DNA from: Acidobacteriota bacterium
GTDB taxonomy: Bacteria > Acidobacteriota > Terriglobia > Bryobacterales > Bryobacteraceae
DNA length: 40,661 nucleotides
NCBI GenBank assembly: GCA_023436715.1
Contig: JAEZIJ010000083.1
Span: forward strand, 1 to 40,661
Direction: 5' to 3'
Under the pieces are notes generated by a model. That model made no database searches and was not told where the DNA came from. It worked only from the letters and a program-made list of their open reading frames with translations. The translations under genes were made by a program, and so were the position numbers. Position 1 is the first letter of the stretch, and each line of letters begins with the position of its first letter. Below, piece by piece: positions 9,601 through 17,307 of this stretch.

Positions 9601-10158
9601 ACCCTGAACATGCCGCATCGTTTCGTGCTGAGCTTCGATTACCAGTTGCCGATCGGCAAGGGTAAGGCGATCGGCGGCGGCATGGGCAAAGCGGCCAACC
9701 TGGTGGCGGGCGGATGGGAAATCACCGGTATGTGGAGCATGATGGCCGGCTTCCCGCTGGCATCCTCGCTCCAGGGCGGCACGCTCTGGAACGGCACGCA
9801 GCGGCCCAACCTGATCGGCGATGCCGGCATGCCCGGCTCGATCGAGGACCGGTTGAACGGCTATCTCAACCCGGCTGCGTTCTCCAAGCCGGCGGCCGAC
9901 GTATTCGGGACCGCTCCCCGCACTTTGGGCATCCGCGGACCCGGACTCAAGAGCGCCGATGCCGCGCTGCTCAAGAACGTTCCGCTGAGTGAGAGCAAAG
10001 CTCTTCAATTCCGGCTGGAGGCGTTCAACGTCACGAACACGCCGAACTTCGGCATGCCGAACACGCGTGTTGGGGACACGGCCTTCGGCACTATCAGCGG
10101 TTTGATGGCCAATACCCAGCCGCGGCAGTTGCAGATTGCGGCGAAGTTCACTTACTAA
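6682..10158 (+). CDS. TonB-dependent receptor with carboxypeptidase-regulatory-like domain, 1
   Basis: 1158 residues, an outer-membrane beta-barrel of the long acidobacterial type (Oar-like). Start ATG 6682 opens a signal peptide, MSKKLFLLAALPAALFAQS; the longer frame starting at 6637 would place a non-signal segment in front. A carboxypeptidase regulatory-like beta-sandwich follows (about residues 20-100, GVVTDPAKAAVPGASV and ALPPGRYSLEIEAAGF). Next comes a plug-like region with LVDGMSATN and VNIVTKSGTNEVHGSGYEFY (about residues 190-260), and then a long barrel. The chain ends in AAKFTY, an aromatic C-terminal signature of outer-membrane barrels. It lies between the GH38-MFS-SDR operon and the enolase/FAD block, and a strong terminator follows. 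It probably takes up oligosaccharides, but the ligand is not readable from sequence. Confidence 0.9.
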   Translation: MSKKLFLLAALPAALFAQSYTASLRGVVTDPAKAAVPGASVIATEVERNVAHPTRTDEAGRYVITALPPGRYSLEIEAAGFQKYARSSFVLAVQQQATLDVELSLGATTTAIEVTADAPLIDTTTAALGQVVENKYIVSIPLLRRSALDLVALAPGLNPSPAGGAGQDSDKSSNFVAGGVRNATSDVLVDGMSATNVEQNSGVTHVHYQPSVDSVQEFKLQTNFFSAEFGNTGAAVVNIVTKSGTNEVHGSGYEFYRNSSFYANNWFANRSVPSVPIPDSHRHVAGATIGAPVYIPKIYNGKNRTFFFFDYETSRSTNATTRMATFPTELERSGDFSDTRTASGALMPIYNPFDTYKSADGKTTLRRAFAGNKVPLSMQSEVAKKLMSYYPLPNQAGTPFTRTNNFLKNATDTGWTNQLSAKVDHNLGEKQRFTSRYTVDWWANTKGNVWGNVADNFIYGNDGGRTQNFVFDYTRSHSASTLITVRYGLLRQYAHTDPQGLGFDPTKLGMPQNLLTSGVLAFPNIQAESYRSMGPQGWSIINRGDDVNSITGSVVKIFSGHTLKLGAETRLMRLNYQQPGYPQGSFVFSRSTTSENVNSPGANQGNGVASLLLGWGTGGQYDIDPPTSSSAQYYAWYAQDDWKVSRKLTINLGLRYDFDVPRTERYNRYTWFDFDAASPIAGKVAQFPNLKGQFRVADGNTRSPFDRDMNNIQPRIGLAYALDSKTSLRAGYGIYYTLSRSTVYGHLGQGFMRTTNPTWSLDGGVNRYASLDNPFPDGILLPTVLQDGAAYSLGFGFGTETRKTQNPQYQSWNFTIQRELPGNSMMEVAYTGSKGTHLYFSGMENRNFLDPQYWGLGRAALSNTLVDNPFYGVITNPGSTLSKPTVPLNLLLRAYPQYGSGASGTTPNLANSIYHALTLKYEKRFSKGLAVLTHYTWAKMIDDVSSTASNLNWLGGNTSIQNPYNLRDERSLSTLNMPHRFVLSFDYQLPIGKGKAIGGGMGKAANLVAGGWEITGMWSMMAGFPLASSLQGGTLWNGTQRPNLIGDAGMPGSIEDRLNGYLNPAAFSKPAADVFGTAPRTLGIRGPGLKSADAALLKNVPLSESKALQFRLEAFNVTNTPNFGMPNTRVGDTAFGTISGLMANTQPRQLQIAAKFTY

Positions 10159-10183
10159 GGCCAAGACGTAACTGTGCAGTCAA

Positions 10184-10215
10184 GGGCGGCCAGGAAACTG
10201 GCCGCCCTATTTTTG
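10184..10215 (+). terminator. Rho-independent terminator of TonB receptor 1
   Basis: A perfect 10-bp stem, GGGCGGCCAG / CTGGCCGCCC, with a GAAA loop is followed by TATTTTT. It starts 26 bases after the receptor stop codon. This is the clearest intrinsic terminator in the window. Confidence 0.92.
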
Positions 10216-10411
10216 TCCACGCCCAACGCCACCTAAAGACGTCTGGCTGATGATCCTGCAATGGCTGCAAGGTCGGGGGACGCTGGCCAGCAGTGTGGAG
10301 GCGTTATTGGGGGGAGCGGCTGAACCGGCTGCTCAGCGGTTGTGAACGCGCGCGGCAGAAGCGGGTCTTGCGGCGGACGGGCCGCCACAGCTCAGCGAAC
10401 TGGTGACACGG
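10216..10411 (+). other. Short intergenic stretch with a possible decayed coding fragment
   Basis: A plus-strand frame reads DVWLMILQWLQGRGTLASSV and then ALLGGAAEP up to a TGA at 10342-10344. The frame then stays open as coding-like text (PPQLSELVTRLRQVL) into the DUF362 gene end. It has protein-like composition but no start, and I do not recognise the family. It could be the relic of a lost gene or mobile element, or chance in GC-rich DNA. Confidence 0.25.
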
Positions 10412-11608
10412 CTACGGCAGGTCTTGAATGCGGCGCGAGCCCGGAACTGGCCGCTGCCCTACGTGTTCGCTGAACTTGAAGACGGCATCTTTGATGGGCA
10501 CTCCGATCACTTCGATTCGGCTGAGATCGGTCGTGCCTACGCCCAACTGCTCCGCGAGCCGCATGGTGTTGTCGCAGTTTTCAAAAGGAGCGGCGCCCCG
10601 GTCGGCAGCGGGGTCCAAGCCCATCACAGCCGTGGCCACCGCGTCGGTTGTCACGCAGTTCGTGCCCGCGAGAATGACGCCGGGGCTGACGAATTTTGTG
10701 AAGCCCGGGCGGGGAAGCTCGGCCCCGGTGATGGTCTCGATGCCCTCTACCAACGCGAGGTGGATGGGCGCGGCCGCGGCGAGGTCCGCCACGAACCGTG
10801 GAATGCGGTAGCCGGCCTGGCGCGGACTCGCCGGGTCCTTCTCGGGGAGCGAACTCTTCGGCGGCTGCCGCTTGCCACTATGGCCGATTTCGACCCGGCC
10901 GCCATATGGGATCGGCGCGGGCTCATCCTCGGGCACCTTGTCGCCGTAGATCGTCGTGGGCGTGATCCCGAAGCAGTTCTTCATGGAGAGAGTGACGCCG
11001 GCGGTAAGATGCTGCTTCATCTTGGCCATGGAAACCAGGACGTCCGCCTCTGCGTACGCGGTGCTCAAATCGTAGGCCGGGAACAAATGGCCGCCGTTCG
11101 GCACCGGAAAACGGGTGTAGGGCTTGCTGCCCTTATAAGGCAGGTTCGTATTCACCAATTCCACGCGCGGAGCGGCGCGCAGAAGCAGGTTCGGATCCCA
11201 GCCGGCCTTCAGCATGAACTCCTCGAGAGACGCCGGCCACACGAATGCTCCCTCCACCACCCGGATTCGCCGCGCCCCGGCTTTATCCAGCAAGTGAATC
11301 AAGCCGCCCACTGTGTGCGGATTGGTCCAGATGGTCCGTCCGGCGGGGAGGTGATCCTGCCTGGTGTGCTCGTTACCTGTCAGGTTGATTTTGATGTTGA
11401 CCGTTTTGCCCTTGACCAGGCGTCCCAAACCGCCGAGCTGATCGAACATGCGCCCGGTGGCTGCAACAAACTCCGCGCCGTAACCGCGGCATCTCGCGAT
11501 TGCGACCGGGGCTGTGGGGGCGGCCGCGTGCAGACGGCCCGGCTGCAAAAGCAGACCCGCGGCTCCGGCTCCGGCCATGAACTCTCTTCGGCTGACCTGT
11601 GCTCTCAT
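10412..11608 (-). CDS. Tat-exported DUF362 domain protein
   Basis: 398 residues. The ATG at 11608 follows AGGAGG at about ten bases and gives the twin-arginine signal VSRREFMAGAGAAGLLL; the frame is open further upstream, but that part overlaps the preceding gene. DUF362 features visible are GKTVNIKINLTGNE (about residues 75-90) and the MAKMKQHLTAGVTLSMKNCFG-type segment, which matches the family's K.K.H..vTl..KN..G. DUF362 proteins often occur with iron-sulphur domains, but I see no ferredoxin Cys cluster here. Their biochemical role is not established. It starts 13 bp after the upstream gene's stop, so it is the last gene of the FAD/enolase operon. Export with the other Tat proteins of the operon is inferred. 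Confidence 0.8.
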   Translation of the reverse strand: MRAQVSRREFMAGAGAAGLLLQPGRLHAAAPTAPVAIARCRGYGAEFVAATGRMFDQLGGLGRLVKGKTVNIKINLTGNEHTRQDHLPAGRTIWTNPHTVGGLIHLLDKAGARRIRVVEGAFVWPASLEEFMLKAGWDPNLLLRAAPRVELVNTNLPYKGSKPYTRFPVPNGGHLFPAYDLSTAYAEADVLVSMAKMKQHLTAGVTLSMKNCFGITPTTIYGDKVPEDEPAPIPYGGRVEIGHSGKRQPPKSSLPEKDPASPRQAGYRIPRFVADLAAAAPIHLALVEGIETITGAELPRPGFTKFVSPGVILAGTNCVTTDAVATAVMGLDPAADRGAAPFENCDNTMRLAEQLGVGTTDLSRIEVIGVPIKDAVFKFSEHVGQRPVPGSRRIQDLP

Positions 11609-11621
11609 GCCGGCTCTCCTC

Positions 11622-13100
11622 CTAACTGTCGAACTCCAGGGCGAAATATCCTGGCGCCGTCGATGGTATCTGGTACTCCATTCCAAAATACTCCTCGGAC
11701 GGCAATGCTTCGATGGGCACTGGTTCGGCGGCCCCGATTTGCCACAGCCGCGTGCTCCGATGCTTCTGTCGGATCCAAACCGTCCTCGTACTGGCGAAGC
11801 GCCCGCCCGAATAGCTGAGGATTTGCAGCACTGCCTTTCGTCCGTCCGGCGATGCCGCAAGGAGCGCGCATCCGGAACTGCTGCTGTTGTAGACCTTCAC
11901 GAGATCGTTACCGTGGCTGAGCAGGTATTGCACGTCCGCCGCAATCTCGTAGGCGTCGGCGAGTTCCTTCCGCGCTACCGCGACACGGCCTTTCCCGAAT
12001 GCGCACACCTCGAACTGGTTCGGGAAATCGGGATTCGCGGGCCTCCCCTTCACCTGCCAGCCCGGGCCGGTTATCAGGAGCCCGCCCAACTCGGCGAAGG
12101 CCATCATCTTGCTGCGAAGCTCTGGAGATGGTTGCTCCGGGTCAGCATAAATCAGCGCCTTCAATCCCGCGAAGGGCTGCGCGAGCGCCTTTGCCTTCCA
12201 TAGTACGCGGAATTGGAGATTCCGTCGCGCCAGCAGGTTGAGGATCTCCCCGCTCATATCGAAGTTCTCGCCCGCGAAGTCGGAGATGACGCCGACTACG
12301 CCGAGCGAGCGGTAGGACTTCCAGGCCGCATGCTTTTCGAAGAAGCCGGCGGCGCTCCCTATCTGCTGGAAAGTCTCCCGGGCACGCGCATCGCCTCGCG
12401 CAAGCCCGGTCAGCAGGCTGGGATCGAGCGATATGACCCATCGTCCCCCCGCCGACTCCGCATCGCAAATGGCGTTCATGTAATTCTGCGCGGAGACGAT
12501 GCGACCGCCTCCGGGCGAATCGAACATGACCCAGACGGGCGATGAAGTGCGGGCGCGAGCCAACTGGATGTACCAGGCGTTCGAGTCGAGCCATGGTACG
12601 CCGGTTGGGCCGGCGGTCGCGTCGCCGCTTGGGGCCACCACTCCGGGCCAAACGTTCCCGGTCACTGCCAGCGCCGGTCCCGCGGAGTCAAAAGGCACAC
12701 TGGCGCGCTCGCCCCAGGGAATCACAGGGAAATCCGGCGTGCCCTTGAAATCCCCAAGCGCTACGGCGGCAAGCCCGGCGGATTTTGCGGAGGCGATAGC
12801 CGCGTCGTGCTTTGTAGAGCCCTCCACCCAACCCACAACTGCCAGATTCCGCTTTCGGGCGGCATCTATCAGCGGACCGAGCGCCTTCTGCTGTTCACCG
12901 TCTTCGGGCAATCCTCCGGCCCAACTTACTACCAGACAGTTGACGGGAGAGTCCTTCAGAATGTCCAGGGAAGTCGGATCGCTGAATCGCTCCAGAGCCT
13001 GCCTCAACTCCGCAGTGAAGCCCTTGGCCTTCGCCCGCCCGGCAATCTCGAGCGGACCGGCGGGCCAGCGCATAGGTACCGCGTTCTGTAAGGAAGCCAT
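11622..13100 (-). CDS. Hypothetical protein, TIM-barrel-like with GATase-like and beta-sandwich C-terminus
   Basis: 492 residues; I do not recognise a named family. The N-terminal 230 residues alternate strands and helices as in a TIM barrel (NCLVVSWAGG, LAVVGWVEGS, LAAVALGDF, PVWVMFDSPGG, GRWVISLDP). Residues about 260-365 read GVVGVISDFAGENFDMS, LLARRNLQFRVLWKA, LKALIYADPEQPS and MMAFAELGGLLITGPGW. This strand-helix order resembles the glutamine-amidotransferase-like trimerisation domain of GH42 beta-galactosidases. A beta-rich tail ends in APGYFALEFDS. No signal peptide is evident, unlike its operon partners. ATG 13100 lies 15 bp after the upstream enolase-family stop. The glycosidase-like reading is a fold inference, and no catalytic pair can be assigned. 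Confidence 0.7.
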   Translation of the reverse strand: MASLQNAVPMRWPAGPLEIAGRAKAKGFTAELRQALERFSDPTSLDILKDSPVNCLVVSWAGGLPEDGEQQKALGPLIDAARKRNLAVVGWVEGSTKHDAAIASAKSAGLAAVALGDFKGTPDFPVIPWGERASVPFDSAGPALAVTGNVWPGVVAPSGDATAGPTGVPWLDSNAWYIQLARARTSSPVWVMFDSPGGGRIVSAQNYMNAICDAESAGGRWVISLDPSLLTGLARGDARARETFQQIGSAAGFFEKHAAWKSYRSLGVVGVISDFAGENFDMSGEILNLLARRNLQFRVLWKAKALAQPFAGLKALIYADPEQPSPELRSKMMAFAELGGLLITGPGWQVKGRPANPDFPNQFEVCAFGKGRVAVARKELADAYEIAADVQYLLSHGNDLVKVYNSSSSGCALLAASPDGRKAVLQILSYSGGRFASTRTVWIRQKHRSTRLWQIGAAEPVPIEALPSEEYFGMEYQIPSTAPGYFALEFDS

Positions 13101-13115
13101 ATGCAGAACTCGATT

Positions 13116-14348
13116 CTACTCCCAGTACTGCTCCCCCGGCCCCAGATTTGCCTTCAGGAAGTCGGGGTTAATCTCAAGTCCGAGGCCCGGCCCGGTTGGG
13201 ACCGTCAGCAAACCCTTCCGCACCTCGGGAGGACTGCCGGCCGCCATTCCCTCGATGTAACGGTTAGGCCGTCCCAATTGGCTTTCCGAACGGTAAAAGT
13301 TCTGGATGGAAGCGCCGAAATGCGCGTTGGCGTAGGTGAGCACCAGGGACCCCACGTTGTGCAACGCAACCGGCATGCGGAATGTGTATGCGTAGTCGGC
13401 GATCTTCTTGGTTCCCGTGATGCCGCCCGCGAACGCCAGATCCGGGTGAATGATGTCCACAGCCTGGTTGTCCACGAATGGCTTGAACCCTCGCAGCATC
13501 TCGAGCTTCTCACCCGTAAGCAGAGGCACGCGAGTGGAGCGCCGGAGAGCCATCCAGGATTCCGAGAACGGCGGATTCAGCGCGTCCTCGATAAACAGTG
13601 GATTCATCGGCTCGACGGCCTTGGCGACCGCGATGGCGCTGGGCGTATCCAATTCGTTATGGCAATGTACGGCGATGTCGATGCCGTCGCCCACCGCCTC
13701 GCGGCAGTTGGCATATGCTCGAGCGACGTTGCGGAGTTGCTCGGTTGTGAGCGTTCCGGCATATCGCGCGGCGGGTACGCCCAGCACGCGGTCGATGCCG
13801 TTCTTGAACGCGGTGAATCCCTCCGGAGCCGCCTTGATGCGCTCGGCCCAGGCGCGGCACGACGCTTTGTCCCACATGTCCAGGTTGAGCCCGTGCGAGT
13901 ACATGGGGATGGCCGGGCGGAACGGACCGCCGAGCAGCGTGCTCACGGGGGCGCCTATGATTTTTCCCGCCAGATCCCACAGCGCCATATCGATGCCGCT
14001 GATAGTGGGGATATGGGCCATGTAAGTGTGCATCAACGACGTCATGTTGTGGAAATGGACCTCGATCGCCAGAGGATCCTTGCCGATCAACATGGACTTC
14101 ATCGTTTCGATGCGCCCGCGCGCCATGGGCCCGGTGGAGCCTGCTTCACCGTACCCGGTGATGCCGGCATCGGTATCGATACGAATCAGGCAATTCCCGG
14201 AAATATTCCGGATGGCCATGGCGCGAATGCTTGTGATCTTGACGCGATTCACATTGGGGGCGGCCAATGCCCGGTAGCGGCTGAACACTCCCGCAGAGGG
14301 CAGCGCGATCGCCAGTCTCAACAGATCGCGCCGCGTAGGACGTCTCAT
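13116..14348 (-). CDS. Tat-exported enolase-superfamily sugar-acid dehydratase-like protein, A
   Basis: 410 residues. The mandelate racemase/muconate lactonising group of the enolase superfamily includes D-galactonate and D-gluconate dehydratases. ATG 14348 (GAGGAG about 12 bases upstream) gives the Tat signal TRRDLLRLAIALPSAGVF. The capping domain is at about residues 35-140 (GYGEAGSTGP, ALWDLAGKI) and the barrel follows. By alignment to galactonate dehydratase (DFHGRVH), the first metal ligand falls in VHCHNELD: the usual Asp appears as His228 and the family His as His230. The other ligands are present as Glu254 (FIED) and Glu280 (TGEKLEM), and His330 (LHNVGS) sits where the second barrel-end base is expected. 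It is closely related to the next gene upstream. The exact reaction is unknown; dehydration of a sugar acid is likely. Confidence 0.82.
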   Translation of the reverse strand: MRRPTRRDLLRLAIALPSAGVFSRYRALAAPNVNRVKITSIRAMAIRNISGNCLIRIDTDAGITGYGEAGSTGPMARGRIETMKSMLIGKDPLAIEVHFHNMTSLMHTYMAHIPTISGIDMALWDLAGKIIGAPVSTLLGGPFRPAIPMYSHGLNLDMWDKASCRAWAERIKAAPEGFTAFKNGIDRVLGVPAARYAGTLTTEQLRNVARAYANCREAVGDGIDIAVHCHNELDTPSAIAVAKAVEPMNPLFIEDALNPPFSESWMALRRSTRVPLLTGEKLEMLRGFKPFVDNQAVDIIHPDLAFAGGITGTKKIADYAYTFRMPVALHNVGSLVLTYANAHFGASIQNFYRSESQLGRPNRYIEGMAAGSPPEVRKGLLTVPTGPGLGLEINPDFLKANLGPGEQYWE

Positions 14349-14491
14349 TATCTTTTGCTCCTCAACTTGCTGTTGTACTTGTGCCCGGCCGGACGATTTC
14401 AGAATGTGCTGCTCCTGTGTTCCGGTTTCTACCGATAATTCCACCACCGAGCAGGATCGTCGATCCCGATGGGGAGTACAAGCTACTTTTC

Positions 14492-14507
14492 GTGAAAGTG
14501 GATTCAC
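14492..14507. promoter_or_regulatory. GTGAA-N6-TTCAC dyad in the gap between two enolase-family genes
   Basis: GTGAAAGTGGATTCAC is a perfect 5-6-5 inverted repeat. It lies in the 174-bp gap (14349-14522) between the two enolase-superfamily genes, 144 bp upstream of the second. A further half-site AGTGAAAGG follows. The gap suggests an internal promoter, and the dyad matches that at 1497. No convincing -35/-10 pair was fixed. Confidence 0.4.
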
Positions 14508-14522
14508 CGATAGTGAAAGGCC

Positions 14523-15749
14523 TCAGTCCCACCAGGGCTCGCCTGGCTTCACATTCTTCCGCAGCACATCCGGGTCAAGGTCAAATCCCAGGCCGGGTTC
14601 CTTAGGCACGTCCATGTAGCTGTTCTTCACGACGGGCCGTTCCGTGCCCATCTCCAGCACGATGTTTCCGGGCGTCAGGGCATTCTCCGAGGTCGTATAA
14701 TTGCGAATCGCGGCTCCAAAGTGCACCGACGCCATCGTGAGCGGCAACGTTCCCACATTGTGCGTATTCAGGGGGATGTTGTAGAGGGCAGCCAGATCGG
14801 CGATTTTGCGGCAGCCGGTCAGCCCGCCGCTGAAAGCCAGATCCGGTTGAATCATGTCCACCGCCTGGTTGTGGAGAAATGGGAAGAACTGGCGCGGCAT
14901 CTCCAGTTTCTCGCCGGTCAGGATGGGTACGCGCACGGCACGTTTCAGGGCAATCCAACTCTCGGTCCACTGCACTGGCATCGGGTCCTCCAACCACATT
15001 GGTTGGGACGCCTCGACCGCGCGCCCGATACCGGTGGCGCTGGGCAGGTCAAACTCGTTATGACAATGCACCACGATGTCATATTCCGGGCCAAGGGCCT
15101 CGCGCACGTTGTTGAAGCCTCGCTCGATGCGCGCCAGTTCACGGCGGCTCAGCAGCGGTGAAATCTGTGCCGCCGCCTTGTTGCCATCGAGCAGCGCCAT
15201 GAACGTCATCTTGAAGGTGCTCCAGCCATTTGGATCGGCCTTCATCCGGTCCGCCCATTCGCGGCACGCACCCGGATTGAGCAGGTCCTTGGGGGCCGAG
15301 TTGATATACAGCCGGACTTTGTCGCGGAACGGGCCGCCCATCAACGTCGAGACGGGCACATTCAGAATTTTGCCCGCAAGGTCCCACAGTGCGATGTCGA
15401 TGCCGCTAATCGTGGGAATGTGAGCCATGAAGGCGTGCATCTGCGATGTCATCACTTCGAAGTGACGGTCGATGGCGAGCGGGTCCTCGCCGATGAGGAA
15501 CCGCTTCAACGTCTCGATGCGAGCCCGCGCCATAGGACCAGTCGAGCCGGCCTCCCCATAGCCCACCAGTCCCGCGTCGGTCTCCACCTTGACCAGGCAG
15601 TTGCCGCCGCGCTGCACCTGCATCGCCTTGATGCCCGTGATCTTTACCATCTTGCGGGCCGGCGCGGCGAGCGCGTGGTAGCGGGCCAGCCAGGTTCCCG
15701 CAGGCAGTGTGAACGCGGCCTTCAGCAGACTTCTTCGTGTGTACTCCAT
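14523..15749 (-). CDS. Tat-exported enolase-superfamily sugar-acid dehydratase-like protein, B
   Basis: 408 residues, a paralogue of the gene at 13116 with near-colinear residues. ATG 15749 follows AGGAAGGGG and gives the Tat signal YTRRSLLKAAFTLPAGTW. The same landmarks occur at identical numbers: His228 and His230 in VHCHNEFD, Glu254 in WLEDP, Glu280 in TGEKLEM, and His330 in NTHNVGT. The usual first-ligand Asp again reads as His. Identical segments such as YGEAGSTGPMARxRIET and HIPTISGIDxALWDLAGKI show an old tandem duplication. The segment around residues 145-200 differs most, which would change the substrate pocket. It is separated from the FAD gene by 55 bp containing a palindrome. It is probably a sugar-acid dehydratase of the exported pathway; the substrate is unknown. 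Confidence 0.82.
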   Translation of the reverse strand: MEYTRRSLLKAAFTLPAGTWLARYHALAAPARKMVKITGIKAMQVQRGGNCLVKVETDAGLVGYGEAGSTGPMARARIETLKRFLIGEDPLAIDRHFEVMTSQMHAFMAHIPTISGIDIALWDLAGKILNVPVSTLMGGPFRDKVRLYINSAPKDLLNPGACREWADRMKADPNGWSTFKMTFMALLDGNKAAAQISPLLSRRELARIERGFNNVREALGPEYDIVVHCHNEFDLPSATGIGRAVEASQPMWLEDPMPVQWTESWIALKRAVRVPILTGEKLEMPRQFFPFLHNQAVDMIQPDLAFSGGLTGCRKIADLAALYNIPLNTHNVGTLPLTMASVHFGAAIRNYTTSENALTPGNIVLEMGTERPVVKNSYMDVPKEPGLGFDLDPDVLRKNVKPGEPWWD

Positions 15750-15764
15750 GTCCCCTTCCTGTAG

Positions 15765-15784
15765 GGGCCGGGCATGCCCGGCCC
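15765..15784. repeat. Perfect 20-bp GC palindrome between operon genes
   Basis: GGGCCGGGCATGCCCGGCCC is self-complementary over its full length and lies between the FAD and enolase-family genes. It is followed on the plus strand by a T-rich run (TTCTTTTTC). It may fold in mRNA as an attenuator or stabiliser. Similar GGCCGG-core hairpins occur at 28182, 31774 and 38835. Confidence 0.6.
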
Positions 15785-15804
15785 GCATCATTCTTTTTCA
15801 GCTA

Positions 15805-17307
15805 TTAGTCCGTGAAGTACCCCGAGGTCCACTTGACGTCTTTGGGCGCGATCCCCTGTTTCAGGGCTGTTACGGCGGCGGTCGCGGCTACCTCGCCGGT
15901 TCGCATGCACCATGGTATGAGCCGGTAACCGTAGAACCAGTCGTGCGTGCAGGACAGGCACTCGCCCGCGAGCAGAAGGTTCTTCACCTTCCTGGGCAGA
16001 AAGGCGCGGTACGGAATGTCGCAGGTATAGGAGCGCTGCTTTGCAGACGGCTTCAGTCGCATCAGCTCCCCGCGCTCATTGATGCGCGGCATTCTCTCCG
16101 GACTAATGTCGAGCGGGTCGCCCAACGTCCTCTTCAGGACCGCATCGGGGAACTTGCTTTCTTTGAGGATGTCGTCCCGGGTCAACATATATTCGCCCTG
16201 AGGATGGCGGCCCTCGCGCAAGGCCAGGTAGGGCGCCATCCCCGACAGATAGGCGTTTCCAAATCCCGGAACGTACTTCCTGAGGAATTTCACTTCCGCG
16301 GTGTTGAATTTCCTCATCTCGATTTCGCCGCGGCTCGCATCAAAGCCCTTTTCCGACGGGTTCAGTCCCCAATGAAAAGGCGAATAACTCCAGACCAGCA
16401 TTTCTCCATTGCCGCGCATCGCGCACATGTTCAATTGAGGACAGCCCGAATAACCTCCCCAACCTCCGCCGACGGTGTACTGGTAGGGCATGTACAGTCC
16501 CTCGGGAATGTCTCCCGCGGCTCTTGCCTTTGCAATCGCCGTCCACAAGGCCGGATCGGACTTCTGGTATTCAAACAGCTTCGCGTAATCGACTCCGCTG
16601 ACCTTGTACATAAGCGAGAAGGGAACCGGCAAGCCCTTATCGTTGCCGGCGCTCGTGAAAGGAGCACCAGCCCGCGCCACCACGTCGGCGCGCCCCGTCG
16701 CGTCAATGAAGACCTTGGCCTTGATCGCCTGCCTGCCGGAAGCGTTCTCCACGATCACAGCCTGGATATTGCGGTCGCCCGAGCCGGGTTCGAGCACCGC
16801 ATCGACAAACAGAGTACGAAACAGAAGCTTTACGTTTTCCTTCTCCAGCATGCGGATCATCACATAGGCGCCATCGTCGGGGTGGAAGTTATTTCGTCCC
16901 GATTGATGCACCAGCACGTTGCCGGGCAGTTGCGGATAGGCCTTCCATGCGTCGAAGAGCCAGCCTTCATCGCGTAATCCCTTGACCCACTCCGAATGAA
17001 GCGGAAACGTTCCTCCCTCGCCCGTCACACACATATATCCGCTCGTGGCCGCGCCGCCCGGGCCGCCAAAGCGCTCGATGAGCAGCGTTTTGACTCCGGA
17101 TCGCGCCGCGCGCATGGCGGCTCCAAAACCCGCCGGCCCGCCGCCGATCACGACGACATCGGCCTCCGCCGCGACAGGGATACGTGTTTCAGGGACTCTG
17201 ATGCTGTCGGATGCGGCGGCCTCCGCTGTGCGCTGGCCTCCGATGAACATCCCGGCGCCGGTGACCGACGTAGCGCCGAAGAACTTTCTCCGATTGATTT
17301 TCTCCAT
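15805..17307 (-). CDS. Tat-exported FAD-dependent oxidoreductase
   Basis: 500 residues. ATG 17307 is chosen because GGAGGT sits six bases upstream; a TTG four codons earlier overlaps that site. The Tat signal is INRRKFFGATSVTGAGMFIG. The Rossmann FAD-binding motif VVVIGGGPAGFGAAMRAA starts near residue 51 with the dinucleotide glycines at 55-60. IDATGRADVVARAGA and the C-terminal LLLAGECLSCTHDWFYGYR segment fit the FAD_oxidored family often annotated as FAD-dependent or xanthan lyase-like. It is the first gene of the five-gene minus-strand block with two enolase-family genes, the 492-residue protein and DUF362, and is divergent from LysR 1. It probably oxidises a sugar or sugar derivative in the periplasm; substrate and acceptor are unknown. 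Confidence 0.85.
   Translation of the reverse strand: MEKINRRKFFGATSVTGAGMFIGGQRTAEAAASDSIRVPETRIPVAAEADVVVIGGGPAGFGAAMRAARSGVKTLLIERFGGPGGAATSGYMCVTGEGGTFPLHSEWVKGLRDEGWLFDAWKAYPQLPGNVLVHQSGRNNFHPDDGAYVMIRMLEKENVKLLFRTLFVDAVLEPGSGDRNIQAVIVENASGRQAIKAKVFIDATGRADVVARAGAPFTSAGNDKGLPVPFSLMYKVSGVDYAKLFEYQKSDPALWTAIAKARAAGDIPEGLYMPYQYTVGGGWGGYSGCPQLNMCAMRGNGEMLVWSYSPFHWGLNPSEKGFDASRGEIEMRKFNTAEVKFLRKYVPGFGNAYLSGMAPYLALREGRHPQGEYMLTRDDILKESKFPDAVLKRTLGDPLDISPERMPRINERGELMRLKPSAKQRSYTCDIPYRAFLPRKVKNLLLAGECLSCTHDWFYGYRLIPWCMRTGEVAATAAVTALKQGIAPKDVKWTSGYFTD

Noticed and set aside
6673..10164. A 1163-codon open frame antisense to TonB receptor 1
   Set aside because: Same reason: low-complexity composition, no recognisable fold, and the plus-strand gene has a signal peptide, receptor motifs and a matching terminator.
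16425..16438. Extra copy of the TTCAATTG half of the 19-bp dyad inside the FAD gene
   Set aside because: Only the right half matches, no GTTGAA arm lies at the correct distance, and it is within coding sequence. A similar half-match near 22853 was rejected for the same reason.
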